This document shows positions 1-6,302 of a stretch of DNA of 16,588 nt, piece by piece. Each line of letters begins with the position of its first letter. Positions within the stretch are counted from its first letter, which is position 1. The notes below the pieces were generated by a model. That model worked only from the letters and a program-made list of their open reading frames with translations, did no database searches and was not told where the DNA came from. The position numbers were made by a program, and so were the translations under genes. The stretch is from Microcaldota archaeon (GTDB lineage Archaea; Micrarchaeota; Micrarchaeia; Norongarragalinales; Norongarragalinaceae), in the NCBI GenBank assembly GCA_018304285.1, contig JAGVWL010000031.1, positions 1 to 16,588 on the forward strand. Reading direction: 5' to 3'.

Positions 1-2
1 TA

Positions 3-1049
3 GAAGCGTCAAAACGCGCTTTGGAAAGCGGAATGCTCACGGGCGGGCCTTTCGTGGAAGAATTCGAGAAAAAACTCGCCGAATACTCGCATTACAGGCA
101 CGCGATTGCCGTCAACAGCGGGACTGCGGCGTTGCACGTCGCCGCAGCAGCGTTGGGAGTAAAGCAAGGCGACGGCATCATCACTCCCGACTTCACGTTC
201 ATCGCAACCGCCAACACGGCGCGCTATCTCAACGCAACGCCCCTTTTTGCGGACATCGACCCCAAGACGTTCAATCTTGACGCTCGCAGCTTGGAGGAAA
301 CCGCGAAGAAAAACAAGAACGCCAAGGCGGTAATCCCCGTTTCCCTATACGGGCAGGCTTACGACGTCGATGCGGTCAAGGAAGCCGCTGAAAAGCATTC
401 GTTGAAAATAATAAGCGACAACGCCCAGGCCATCGGAACCGAATGGAAGGGAAACAAGAACCTCGGCGACCACTGCGCCATACTCTCGTTCTATCCGACG
501 AAAAACATTACCACTTGCGAAGGCGGCGCCGTTCTCACGGACGACGCGGCAGTTGCCGAAGAATGCAAATTGTGGAGGAACATCGGCCAGCGCAAGCCGT
601 ACGACTACGCCCACTTGGGGTACAACTTCCGCTTGAACGCCGTCAGCGCGGCAATCGGCACGGCGCAGCTTGCCAAGCTCGGCATGATAACCGAAAAGCG
701 CAGGAAAAACGCGCGGGTGCTGAATGAACTGCTGCAAGGCGTCGATGCGGTTGAAACGCCTTTCGAGCATGCGAACGCAAAGCACGTTTACAACCAATAC
801 ACCATCAAGGTGAAGAACGGAAAGAGGGATGCGCTGAAGGAATTCCTGGCCAAAAACCAAATCGGCTCTTCCATCTACTATCCCATGCCGTTAAGCAGGC
901 TCGACACGTTCAAGGAACTGGCGCACGGCGTGAACAACGGCATTGCGCTGGAAGTCAGCAAGGAAGTCTTGTCCCTGCCGGTGCACCCAAGCGTGTCGCA
1001 GGAAGAACTCGGGCTGATTGCATCTAAAACCAAGGAATTTTTTGCATGA
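3..1049 (+). CDS. DegT/DnrJ/EryC1/StrS-family PLP aminotransferase (5' end outside window)
   Basis: This family transfers an amino group, usually from glutamate, to a keto-sugar nucleotide in the cytoplasm. The frame is open from the first bases of the window and the usual N-terminal residues are missing, so the gene starts upstream; the TTG at 21 is not a credible start. Visible family blocks are LTGGPFVEEFE near the N-terminus, NSGTAALH (phosphate-binding region), SDNAQAIG (Asp contacts the PLP ring) and SFYPTKNITTCEGGAV, where the Lys at 501-503 should hold PLP. The C-terminal region has the usual YYPMPL and LPVHPSVSQEEL segments. Its stop overlaps a possible ATG of the next gene as ATGA, so the two are probably one operon. 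With the dehydrogenase that follows it resembles the WbpB/WbpE and GnnA/GnnB pairs, which oxidise and aminate C3 of UDP-GlcNAc-type sugars. The exact substrate is inference. Confidence 0.93.
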   Translation, partial: EASKRALESGMLTGGPFVEEFEKKLAEYSHYRHAIAVNSGTAALHVAAAALGVKQGDGIITPDFTFIATANTARYLNATPLFADIDPKTFNLDARSLEETAKKNKNAKAVIPVSLYGQAYDVDAVKEAAEKHSLKIISDNAQAIGTEWKGNKNLGDHCAILSFYPTKNITTCEGGAVLTDDAAVAEECKLWRNIGQRKPYDYAHLGYNFRLNAVSAAIGTAQLAKLGMITEKRRKNARVLNELLQGVDAVETPFEHANAKHVYNQYTIKVKNGKRDALKEFLAKNQIGSSIYYPMPLSRLDTFKELAHGVNNGIALEVSKEVLSLPVHPSVSQEELGLIASKTKEFFA

Positions 1050-1066
1050 AAGGGGGAGAAAAGGAA

Positions 1067-2050
1067 ATGAAGGTTTTGATCGTAGGCAGCGGGTCCATGG
1101 GAAGAAACCACGTCCGCGTGTACAGCGAAAACCGCAGGGTTGACGAGGTGATCGTGGCAGACAATTCCAGCGACTCGCTCGAGCTGGTCAGGAAAACCCA
1201 GAAGACCACGACTTTCACGGAATTGGACGAGGCGCTGGAGCAAAAGCCCGATTGCGTTGTTGTCGCGGTGCCCACGAAACTGCATTACGAAATCTCATCT
1301 AAAATCGTCGATGCGAAAATTCCAGTCATGGTGGAAAAGCCGATTACAGAAAACCTGGAGGACGGGAGAAAGCTCGTGGAAAAAGCCGAGAAAAGCAAAA
1401 TCCTGCTTTTGGCAGGGCACATCGAGCGCTTCAATCCCGCCGTGCAGGCGCTCAAGCGCAATCTGCACTTGATCGGCGAATTGTTTTACGCTTCGGCACA
1501 CCGTTTCGGCGTGCCGACGCAGAGGGACGTTGGAAGCTCTTTCGTCGACCAGGCGGTGCACGATATCGACGTTATTTCGTTCTTGTACGGAAAACACCCG
1601 AAGGAAGTTTCGGCAATCGAAAGGAAGATAGCCGATTTGAAGAGCATCGACTTGTGCAGCGCGATATTCGAGTTCGACGGGTTTACTGCCACGGTCGAGG
1701 CGAACCGCGTTACGCCCATCAAAAACCGCGACCTCATCGTGCTCGGCACGAAAGGCGCCGCGAAGCTTGATTACATCACGCAAGACCTGACGATTTTCAT
1801 GTCCGACAACCTCGACACGAAATTCAGCACTTTCGACGAGATAGTGCTGCGAGTGGGAAGGGGAACGGAAGTAAAGCCTTACTTCGTGAAGGAAGAGCCT
1901 TTGCGCGTGGAAGCAAACCACTTTCTCGACTGCGTGGAAGGAAAAGCGGTTCCGATGATTTCTGGAAGGGACGCGCTTTATGCAGTTGCGGCAGTGCAAG
2001 CAGGCCAGCAATCGGCAAAATCGGGAAAGAAAGAGAAAATTTCTATTTAG
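1067..2050 (+). CDS. Gfo/Idh/MocA-family NAD(P)-dependent sugar dehydrogenase
   Basis: The product has an N-terminal Rossmann fold starting MKVLIVGSGSMGRNH, the family EKP motif (VEKPIT), GHIERFNP, and AVHDIDVI, whose His is the usual catalytic residue. About 327 residues is normal for the family. I chose the ATG at 1067 because the Rossmann motif follows directly and GGGGGAG (1052-1058) lies 8 bases upstream; an in-frame ATG at 1046 overlaps the preceding stop as ATGA and would add seven residues. Likely role: oxidation of a nucleotide sugar, giving the keto-sugar that the upstream aminotransferase aminates, for a surface glycan. Family assignment is secure; the substrate is inferred from the gene pair. 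The stop overlaps the stop of the convergent membrane-protein gene by 8 bases. Confidence 0.93.
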   Translation: MKVLIVGSGSMGRNHVRVYSENRRVDEVIVADNSSDSLELVRKTQKTTTFTELDEALEQKPDCVVVAVPTKLHYEISSKIVDAKIPVMVEKPITENLEDGRKLVEKAEKSKILLLAGHIERFNPAVQALKRNLHLIGELFYASAHRFGVPTQRDVGSSFVDQAVHDIDVISFLYGKHPKEVSAIERKIADLKSIDLCSAIFEFDGFTATVEANRVTPIKNRDLIVLGTKGAAKLDYITQDLTIFMSDNLDTKFSTFDEIVLRVGRGTEVKPYFVKEEPLRVEANHFLDCVEGKAVPMISGRDALYAVAAVQAGQQSAKSGKKEKISI

Positions 2051-2963
2051 GCTTTTTCCGCGCGGTTTTGCTTTGCAAAGCGAAAAACCATCCGCCTACA
2101 AGCAAGTCTGCAAAAACGTCGACAAAGCGCACGAGCAAGACCGCGCCCGCAGCCTGCGGCACGCTGAAACCCAGGAAAAGGGTGAAAAGCAGTATTCCGC
2201 CCCCTTCCTGCAGCCCGAATCCTGAAATCGATAGCGGCACGAAAGACAATGCGGTGAGCAAAGCGCTTATCACGGTCAATTCAAGCACTCCCGCGTTCAG
2301 CCCTATCGCGTTCAAAATTAAAAGCCATTCGAAACCCCGCAAGACCGCGCCTATAACGCTCATTGCGATTGAAGAGCCCAACTGGGGCAAAGTCGTTTTC
2401 TGCTTGAACACGCTGTCATACGCGCCCTTCAGCCTCTTGCCGTAATAAGGAAGTTTTGAAAGCAGGTAGTCGAAAAACCTTATCCTGAAGAAGAGCAATG
2501 CCATTGCCAAGACGGAAAAGCCCAGCACTACGAGCCCCACTTGCCCGAAGTCTTGCGAGAAAAGGAATACGCCCAGCAAGGCTAGAAGGCCGCGGACGAT
2601 GAAGTCCGACGCGAGTGAAACGCCCAAAACCTTGGCTGCTTTCCCGCCCCTCAACCCGTTCTTGCGCATGTCGAAAATGAAGAAAGAATAGCCAATGCGT
2701 CCTGGCGTCGCATCACTGGCGAGCATTGCTTTCATGTGCGAGGAAAACACCGAGAGGAATGAAAAAGAGGGGAGCAGGAGTTTGTAGCGCACGCCTTGAA
2801 GCAAATGCGCAGCCAGGTAGAATGCGATTGCGAGAAGCAAAAACAAGGGGTTTGCGCTGGACAATTGCGCCAAAAGCGCGTTGAAGTCGAAGGAGTAGAG
2901 TATGAGCGCAAGGAGGGCTGCCGCAAAGGCGAAATTCAGCGCAAGGAAAATCTTTTTTTTCAA
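2043..2963 (-). CDS. Polytopic membrane protein, lysylphosphatidylglycerol synthase TM region / UPF0104 type
   Basis: The 306-residue product is almost entirely hydrophobic, with roughly seven or eight membrane segments beginning right after a short MKKK N-terminus and a basic tail (KTARKKPK). Two features match the UPF0104 / LPG-synthase transmembrane family: SDATPGRIGYSFF (the family's PGRxGE-like loop) and PLSISGFGLQEGG followed by a hydrophobic helix. Archaeal members often sit with glycosylation or lipid-carrier genes, as do the nucleotide-sugar genes converging on it here, so a part in envelope glycan or lipid handling is plausible but unproven. No soluble aminoacyl-transferase domain is attached, so it is not a full MprF. 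The start is a TTG at 2961-2963 with no strong ribosome site; an internal start is possible. Confidence 0.85.
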   Translation of the reverse strand: MKKKIFLALNFAFAAALLALILYSFDFNALLAQLSSANPLFLLLAIAFYLAAHLLQGVRYKLLLPSFSFLSVFSSHMKAMLASDATPGRIGYSFFIFDMRKNGLRGGKAAKVLGVSLASDFIVRGLLALLGVFLFSQDFGQVGLVVLGFSVLAMALLFFRIRFFDYLLSKLPYYGKRLKGAYDSVFKQKTTLPQLGSSIAMSVIGAVLRGFEWLLILNAIGLNAGVLELTVISALLTALSFVPLSISGFGLQEGGGILLFTLFLGFSVPQAAGAVLLVRFVDVFADLLVGGWFFALQSKTARKKPK

Positions 2964-2982
2964 TCCAAAACCGCCGTTGCCT

Positions 2983-3171
2983 TTTCTTTCGTTAACGTTT
3001 CTTTCGCTTTTTCTTTCTTTACTTGATTTTTCTTTTTCGCGAGAGTTTTTTCTTTCTTTCGTTAACGTTTCTTCCGTTTTTTCTTTCTTTCGTTAACGTT
3101 TCTTTCTTTTTCGCAAGTTTTTTTCTTTCTTTCGTTAAGGTTTCTTTCTTTTTTCGCAAAAAAGAAAGAAA
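2983..3171. repeat. Degenerate pyrimidine-rich repeats around GTTAAC
   Basis: The + strand is nearly all C and T, built from TTTCTTT runs on either side of a GTTAAC(G) core. Cores lie at 2991-2996, 3061-3066 and 3092-3097, with a one-base variant GTTAAG at 3134-3139; spacings are 70, 31 and 42 bases, so the array is imperfect. The flanks of a core mirror each other (the same CT pattern read outwards in both directions), a composition that can form H-DNA. The block fills the space between tRNA-Ala and the membrane-protein gene. Frames through it give only Lys/Arg/Glu or Phe/Ser low-complexity peptides, so I treat it as non-coding. Confidence 0.75.
3141..3171 (-). terminator. T-rich hairpin just behind tRNA-Ala
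   Basis: Bases 3141-3154 and 3158-3171 are a perfect 14-bp inverted repeat with a 3-base loop (CGC). Read on the - strand, a T-rich arm (TTTCTTTCTTTTTT) starts six bases after the tRNA 3' end. Oligo-T is the usual archaeal termination signal, so this probably ends the tRNA transcript. Being symmetric, the arm also gives T-rich sequence on the + strand. Confidence 0.55.
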
Positions 3172-3177
3172 GGTTAG

Positions 3178-3249
3178 TGGACTCGGCGGGATTTGAACCC
3201 GCGGCCTCATCGTTGCGAACGATGCGATCTACCGCTGATCTACGAGCCC
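3178..3249 (-). tRNA. tRNA-Ala, anticodon CGC
   Basis: The - strand folds into a full 72-nt cloverleaf: acceptor GGGCTCG with CGAGTCC, D stem GATC/GATC, anticodon stem CATCG/CGATG around loop TTCGCAA, variable loop AGGCC, T stem GCGGG/CCCGC with loop TTCAAAT, and discriminator A. The anticodon CGC reads the Ala codon GCG. Acceptor position 3:70 is a G:U pair, the alanyl-tRNA synthetase identity element, which confirms the assignment independently. CCA is not encoded (the next bases are CTA), so the nucleotidyltransferase must add it. There is no intron. An AATTAA at 3281-3286 upstream could be the TATA element. Confidence 0.97.
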
Positions 3250-3324
3250 ATTCAGCGAAAGCTCGTGCATAAGCACTCGCAATTAAGCTGAACGTCCGAG
3301 GATACTAGTTGGATGGTGAAATTA

Positions 3325-3939
3325 TTAAAGTCTGGCGATTACCCTGCATGGTGCGCCGTCGGCGTCGCGAATGCTGAGAGGAAGAACCGCGCACTCGAAC
3401 CTCTTTCCGGCCAGGGGCTTGAGGTTGACGAGATTTTCGACGATGGGAATGTCGTTTTTGAACAGGAGCTTGTGGATTTCGTAAGGCTCGTTGTCGGGAG
3501 TGAAAGAATCCAGCCCGACCATCTTCACTTTACGCTCGACCAGCGCTTCGGCGGTTTTCCTTGAAATCACGGGGTTGTTTTTGAAGAAATCCTGCGAGTA
3601 AGCCCTGTCGGTGTGCCCGGTGAGGAAGAAAACCATGTCGTGCTGCGTCACGCCCAGCAAGTCCGGCTCTATCGGGTTTTGGCCGCGCGCGTCGATTACG
3701 ATGCCTTCGCCGAAGAAAAAGCTTGCGGGGTATTCGGAAAGCTTTTTCCCGCTTTCGAGCATGTGGTAAGGCGCGTCTATATGCGTAGAGAAGTGGGTGT
3801 TGAATAACAACCGCTTTTCGTTCCACCCGTCTTTCGCGATAGTCGCAAATTGCTTTATTTCCTGCTTGGGGTCTCCCGGGAAAACCGGCGTGTTTTCGTT
3901 AATCTCCATGGTCAAGTCGAAAGCCTGCAATTCAAACAC
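3325..3939 (-). CDS. Cyclase / kynurenine formamidase-family metal hydrolase
   Basis: The 204-residue product opens with AFDLTMEINENTPVFPGDP, the typical N-terminus of the cyclase (arylformamidase) family. The metal-binding block is N-T-H-F-S-T-H-I-D-A-P-Y-H at about residues 47-59, the HxGTHxDAPxH motif with Ser in place of Gly. A family-like PIVENLVNLKPL segment follows near residue 170. The family includes kynurenine formamidase and isatin hydrolase, but no tryptophan-degradation genes are nearby, so the substrate is unknown. The start is a GTG, needed to keep the conserved DLT block; AGGTG sits just upstream. It begins two bases after the stop of the PIN-domain gene, so the two are co-transcribed and probably coupled. 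Confidence 0.88.
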   Translation of the reverse strand: MFELQAFDLTMEINENTPVFPGDPKQEIKQFATIAKDGWNEKRLLFNTHFSTHIDAPYHMLESGKKLSEYPASFFFGEGIVIDARGQNPIEPDLLGVTQHDMVFFLTGHTDRAYSQDFFKNNPVISRKTAEALVERKVKMVGLDSFTPDNEPYEIHKLLFKNDIPIVENLVNLKPLAGKRFECAVLPLSIRDADGAPCRVIARL

Positions 3940-3941
3940 AC

Positions 3942-4619
3942 CTAAACCCGCATTTTCTGGTAGTCGTCAATTTCCTTTTGCGAAATGCCGCAGCCGGCGT
4001 AGCGCAACGCGTAAATCGAAGCGTGGAAAACCTCGTTTTCGTCCGCGTTGTAGGGCTCGAAAAACCCGTTTTGTGCGGCGAAAGCCGTGAGTTCGGTCGA
4101 ACGCATCGCGGGAAAGGGGAATTGCTTTTGGAATTCAGCCATGGCTTTTTCGTTGGCGCCGGTTTGAGGGTGCTCTGCTTTCATTAGGGAAAAAAGCTTT
4201 TTCGGGTCTTCCAAAAGCAGGCGCGTGGTTTTCTCGTCCACGAGCAGGGCTTTCGACTGCAACGGCGCAAGCAGCGCCAGGCATTCGGCTTCGCCTTGCT
4301 GGAGGATTTTCAATGGACGGTCGGGCTTTTCTGCGTAGAAAAGCGAGTTCGCGCGTGCCATTATTTTTTCCGCTTCGCTTGCGACCGAAGGGTTGGCGAC
4401 GACGCGCAGCACGCTTTCGTTCACCAAATGCCTTATTCTTGCAGCCGTATAGCTGAACCTGCCGACTTTGCTCGGCCTTCCCACAATCTCGTTTTCAACA
4501 GTCGCCGGAATCACGAAATCGGCCTTGAAATCTTCCTGCAAAAACGACAGTACGCCCAGATTGCACGTTTCAGCCAGGGAAATCAGGCTACTGCTGTCGC
4601 AAACTATAGTTTTTCCCAT
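3942..4619 (-). CDS. PIN-domain protein
   Basis: From the ATG at 4619 the product is 225 residues and begins MGKTIVCDSSSLISLAET, the usual first strand and acidic residue (Asp8) of a PIN nuclease domain. Further acidic candidates are the Glu in PATVENEIV (about residue 42), GEAECLALL (about 110-112) and LLVDEKTTRLL (Asp about 128), so the metal site looks intact. The protein is longer than a VapC (about 130 residues) and has an extra C-terminal helical part ending in ISQKEIDDYQKMRV. No RHH- or AbrB-type antitoxin gene adjoins it, so it may be a stand-alone PIN nuclease or RNA-processing factor. A TTG at 4631 could add four residues; GGTG five bases before the ATG favours the shorter form. It lies between the helical protein and the cyclase in one operon. 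Confidence 0.8.
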   Translation of the reverse strand: MGKTIVCDSSSLISLAETCNLGVLSFLQEDFKADFVIPATVENEIVGRPSKVGRFSYTAARIRHLVNESVLRVVANPSVASEAEKIMARANSLFYAEKPDRPLKILQQGEAECLALLAPLQSKALLVDEKTTRLLLEDPKKLFSLMKAEHPQTGANEKAMAEFQKQFPFPAMRSTELTAFAAQNGFFEPYNADENEVFHASIYALRYAGCGISQKEIDDYQKMRV

Positions 4620-4647
4620 TGCACACCACAAACCTCAAAACCAAATT

Positions 4648-5190
4648 TCACGAGAATATTTTTTTCGCGTCCTGCATTCTTTGCGCCACGCTTTTCGTGA
4701 CGTACTTTTCCGGCATGCGCGTCGCAGCGATGTAGGACGAAAGCTCTTTCTTTTCCGCGCCGCTCAACTCGGCTGCAGTGCCGAGCGAAGCGCCGTGCGC
4801 GTAAATCTCTGCGCCGGCCTTGAGCTTCGCCTTTTCAATAATCCCGAAAACAAATCGCCCCAAGTCGGCGCCCAGGCGTTCTATGAGCGAAAGCGCTTTT
4901 GCGACCTTGGCGAAAGCCGGCGCTTGCTTTCCCGAACTCCAGTCTTGCAAGGCTTTTTCCAAGAGCGAAAGAAGGCTTTTCCTGAACGAATCCCACGCAG
5001 GGTCTGCGAGAATGTACGGCTTTTCGAGGAACTTGGCGCAGGCGTACGCTATAATGCTCATTTGGATGTTTTCCTTGCGGTAGTGGATGAACGCGTCGCC
5101 CGCAAACTCGCCGCTCAAGCGCTTGAGCTCGGGAATGTTGCTCTTCTCGAAAGCCTTGCGCAAGAGAATCAAATGCTGCTTGAAGTCCAT
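4648..5190 (-). CDS. Uncharacterised archaeal helical protein
   Basis: I do not assign a function. The 180-residue product is predicted to be mostly alpha-helical, soluble and charged, without signal peptide or membrane segment. A central block around MSIIAYACAKFLEKPYI recalls small helical proteins common in DPANN genomes, where a similar AVLAYSLSKI-type helix follows a charged N-terminal helix. Its C-terminal half alternates Ala/Lys/Glu helices, which could support dimer formation or binding to a partner. It is the first gene of a probable operon with the PIN-domain and cyclase genes (28-base gap to the PIN start). The start is the ATG at 5190, with a TATA-like element 21-28 bases upstream that would give a leaderless or near-leaderless mRNA. 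Confidence 0.75.
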   Translation of the reverse strand: MDFKQHLILLRKAFEKSNIPELKRLSGEFAGDAFIHYRKENIQMSIIAYACAKFLEKPYILADPAWDSFRKSLLSLLEKALQDWSSGKQAPAFAKVAKALSLIERLGADLGRFVFGIIEKAKLKAGAEIYAHGASLGTAAELSGAEKKELSSYIAATRMPEKYVTKSVAQRMQDAKKIFS

Positions 5191-5210
5191 GAATAGGGAA
5201 TGAGCTATTG

Positions 5211-5218
5211 AAATAAAA
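5211..5218 (-). promoter_or_regulatory. TATA-like element of the helical-protein/PIN/cyclase operon
   Basis: On the - strand this reads TTTTATTT, 21-28 bases before the ATG at 5190. That spacing suits an archaeal TATA box driving a leaderless or very short-leader mRNA. No Shine-Dalgarno sequence is visible, consistent with leaderless translation. Confidence 0.45.
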
Positions 5219-5240
5219 GCCTACGGAATAAATTGAAATC

Positions 5241-6005
5241 CTAATCTCTTTTATCGCCAAACGGTCTTTGTTGAAACGGACGCACCTGAAGGTATGCAAA
5301 ATAAGGACGCTTGCCGTTTCTGACTAATTTAAGGAATTGTTCTGCTTTTTCATTTCCCAATCGAAAGCGAATAGAAGCAGCAACTGCCGCGGTTATGTCT
5401 CCTTCGGTTATGTCACGAGATTTTTGAGGAGTAAATTTTTTCTTTTCGGAATCAATGATTTTCCGATCAGACTGAAACGACATGCCTCTTTTCGTTTGCT
5501 TTTTCGGAGACAATTGCGTCTTGAACGCATAGCTGCTCTGTACTTCTTGAGCTCGCAATTCGCTGCTATCAAGATTTAAATAGTGAATTCCTTCGTGGGC
5601 TGCAGATTGGCCAAGAGCTTCGAGTTTGTTATCCCTAAGGCCTATACTTCTCGCTTCAAGCCAAGTAAACCCAGATTCAAGGTCATCGTATTGCGTGAGG
5701 TGGGCATAAGCGTCCCACGAGCGTTTTCTTAGCCTTAGGTAACGGATAGTTTTTCTTATTCCACGCAATAGTTCGGAGCCTAAAGTGATGCGATGCGTTT
5801 TTTGAAGAAGTTCTCGAAGTGTTTGCTCTTTTCTTTCCGCTGGTACTCCTGCAGCATCAATAGCAAATGAATAGCCGCGCACAATATGCAAGAGCTCTTC
5901 GTTAGTCCAATTTTTTCTTTCCCTACGCTTTAATTTGGAAATAAATTGTCTTAACGGATAGTCTTCTCGCTGTTCCGGCGCCAGCCTTGTTCTTATCTTG
6001 GGCAT
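5241..6005 (-). CDS. Orphan protein with HEGIH metal-binding motif (zincin-like)
   Basis: I do not recognise the family. The 254-residue product is basic and soluble, with no signal peptide or membrane segment. Residues 135-142 read AAHEGIHY; H137-E138-x-x-H141 is the zinc-binding and catalytic core of gluzincins and related metallopeptidases, and Glu149/Glu154 shortly after (SSELRAQEV) could be the third ligand, as in IrrE/ImmA-type proteins. The N-terminal 100 residues are Arg/Lys-rich helices (ISKLKRRERKNW, RKTIRYLRLRKRSW) that could bind nucleic acid or form a regulatory domain. A final helical part, TEGDITAAVAASIRFRLG, precedes a short tail. Codon use is visibly more AT-rich than in the flanking genes, suggesting recent acquisition or a lineage-specific gene. 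The ATG at 6005 has a TATA element at the right distance, so it is probably monocistronic. Confidence 0.7.
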   Translation of the reverse strand: MPKIRTRLAPEQREDYPLRQFISKLKRRERKNWTNEELLHIVRGYSFAIDAAGVPAERKEQTLRELLQKTHRITLGSELLRGIRKTIRYLRLRKRSWDAYAHLTQYDDLESGFTWLEARSIGLRDNKLEALGQSAAHEGIHYLNLDSSELRAQEVQSSYAFKTQLSPKKQTKRGMSFQSDRKIIDSEKKKFTPQKSRDITEGDITAAVAASIRFRLGNEKAEQFLKLVRNGKRPYFAYLQVRPFQQRPFGDKRD

Positions 6006-6027
6006 AATAGAAAATAACAGGATACAG

Positions 6028-6035
6028 ATTTTTAA
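6028..6035 (-). promoter_or_regulatory. TATA box of the HEGIH gene
   Basis: The - strand reads TTAAAAAT, 23-30 bases upstream of the ATG at 6005, a position giving a leaderless or near-leaderless transcript. The surrounding stretch is AT-rich and has no ribosome site. Confidence 0.5.
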
Positions 6036-6060
6036 CTACAAGCAACAAGAACAAACGGAA

Positions 6061-6175
6061 TAGTGGAAGGTGCTTTGAACATAAATAGCCTCTTGCACAC
6101 AAAAGACGATTCCTGCACATAAACTCTTTCAAATCGATTCTTAGAGGGGAATTTGTATGCAAGGTTAGTGGAAGG
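6061..6175 (+). repeat. Direct repeat of a TAGTGGAAGG element
   Basis: TAGTGGAAGG occurs at 6061-6070 and again at 6166-6175. Both copies are followed within a few bases by GCTTT and an A/T-rich run (ACATAAAT after the first, AAATAT after the second), so about 25 bases of promoter-like sequence look partly duplicated. The rest of 6036-6165 is AT-rich and holds no recognisable gene. Confidence 0.5.
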
Positions 6176-6176
6176 G

Positions 6177-6190
6177 AAAGCTTTAAATAT
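6177..6190 (+). promoter_or_regulatory. BRE/TATA promoter element
   Basis: AAAG at 6177-6180 followed by CTTTAAATAT is a close match to an archaeal TATA box (TTTAAATA) with a purine-rich BRE. Expected transcription start is about 6210-6215, leaving roughly a 90-base leader to the ATG at 6303. A second, weaker candidate (TTAAAAA, 6274-6280) lies 23-29 bases before that ATG and could give a leaderless message instead. Confidence 0.5.
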
Positions 6191-6191
6191 C

Positions 6192-6210
6192 GTCATGATG
6201 TCATCATGAC
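6192..6210. promoter_or_regulatory. Perfect 19-bp palindrome, probable operator
   Basis: GTCATGATG, a single T, then CATCATGAC: nine bases on each side match exactly in inverted orientation. It starts one base after the TATA element and would cover the interval from TATA to the expected start site, where a bound dimer would block initiation. A weaker palindrome, TCGTGA-5-TCACGA, follows at 6226-6242. The gene downstream encodes a winged-helix-like protein, so autoregulation is the simplest reading, but that is inference. Confidence 0.55.
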
Positions 6211-6302
6211 TTAATCGCAGTGGAATCGTGACGTGCTCACGACCGCGCGGGAAATAGACAACGTGGGTATTGCTTAAAAACATTGTGAAAAAGGGTAGGA
6301 AA

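Noticed and set aside
2796..3096. Overlapping + strand frames rich in Phe/Ser/Leu
   Set aside because: They are antisense to the membrane-protein gene and then run into the repeat block; no family features.
3019..3210. Lys/Glu-rich open frame (repeated KKETLTKERKK) on the - strand
   Set aside because: It starts inside the tRNA and is only the translation of the CT-rich repeat; no ribosome site and pure low complexity.
3178..3249. tRNA as an attachment site of an integrated element
   Set aside because: No second copy of the tRNA 3' end and no integrase were seen in the window.
3302..3311. ATACTAGTT shared with the vapBC operator region near 11008
   Set aside because: Only nine bases are shared, with no palindrome at 3302, so chance is the simplest explanation.
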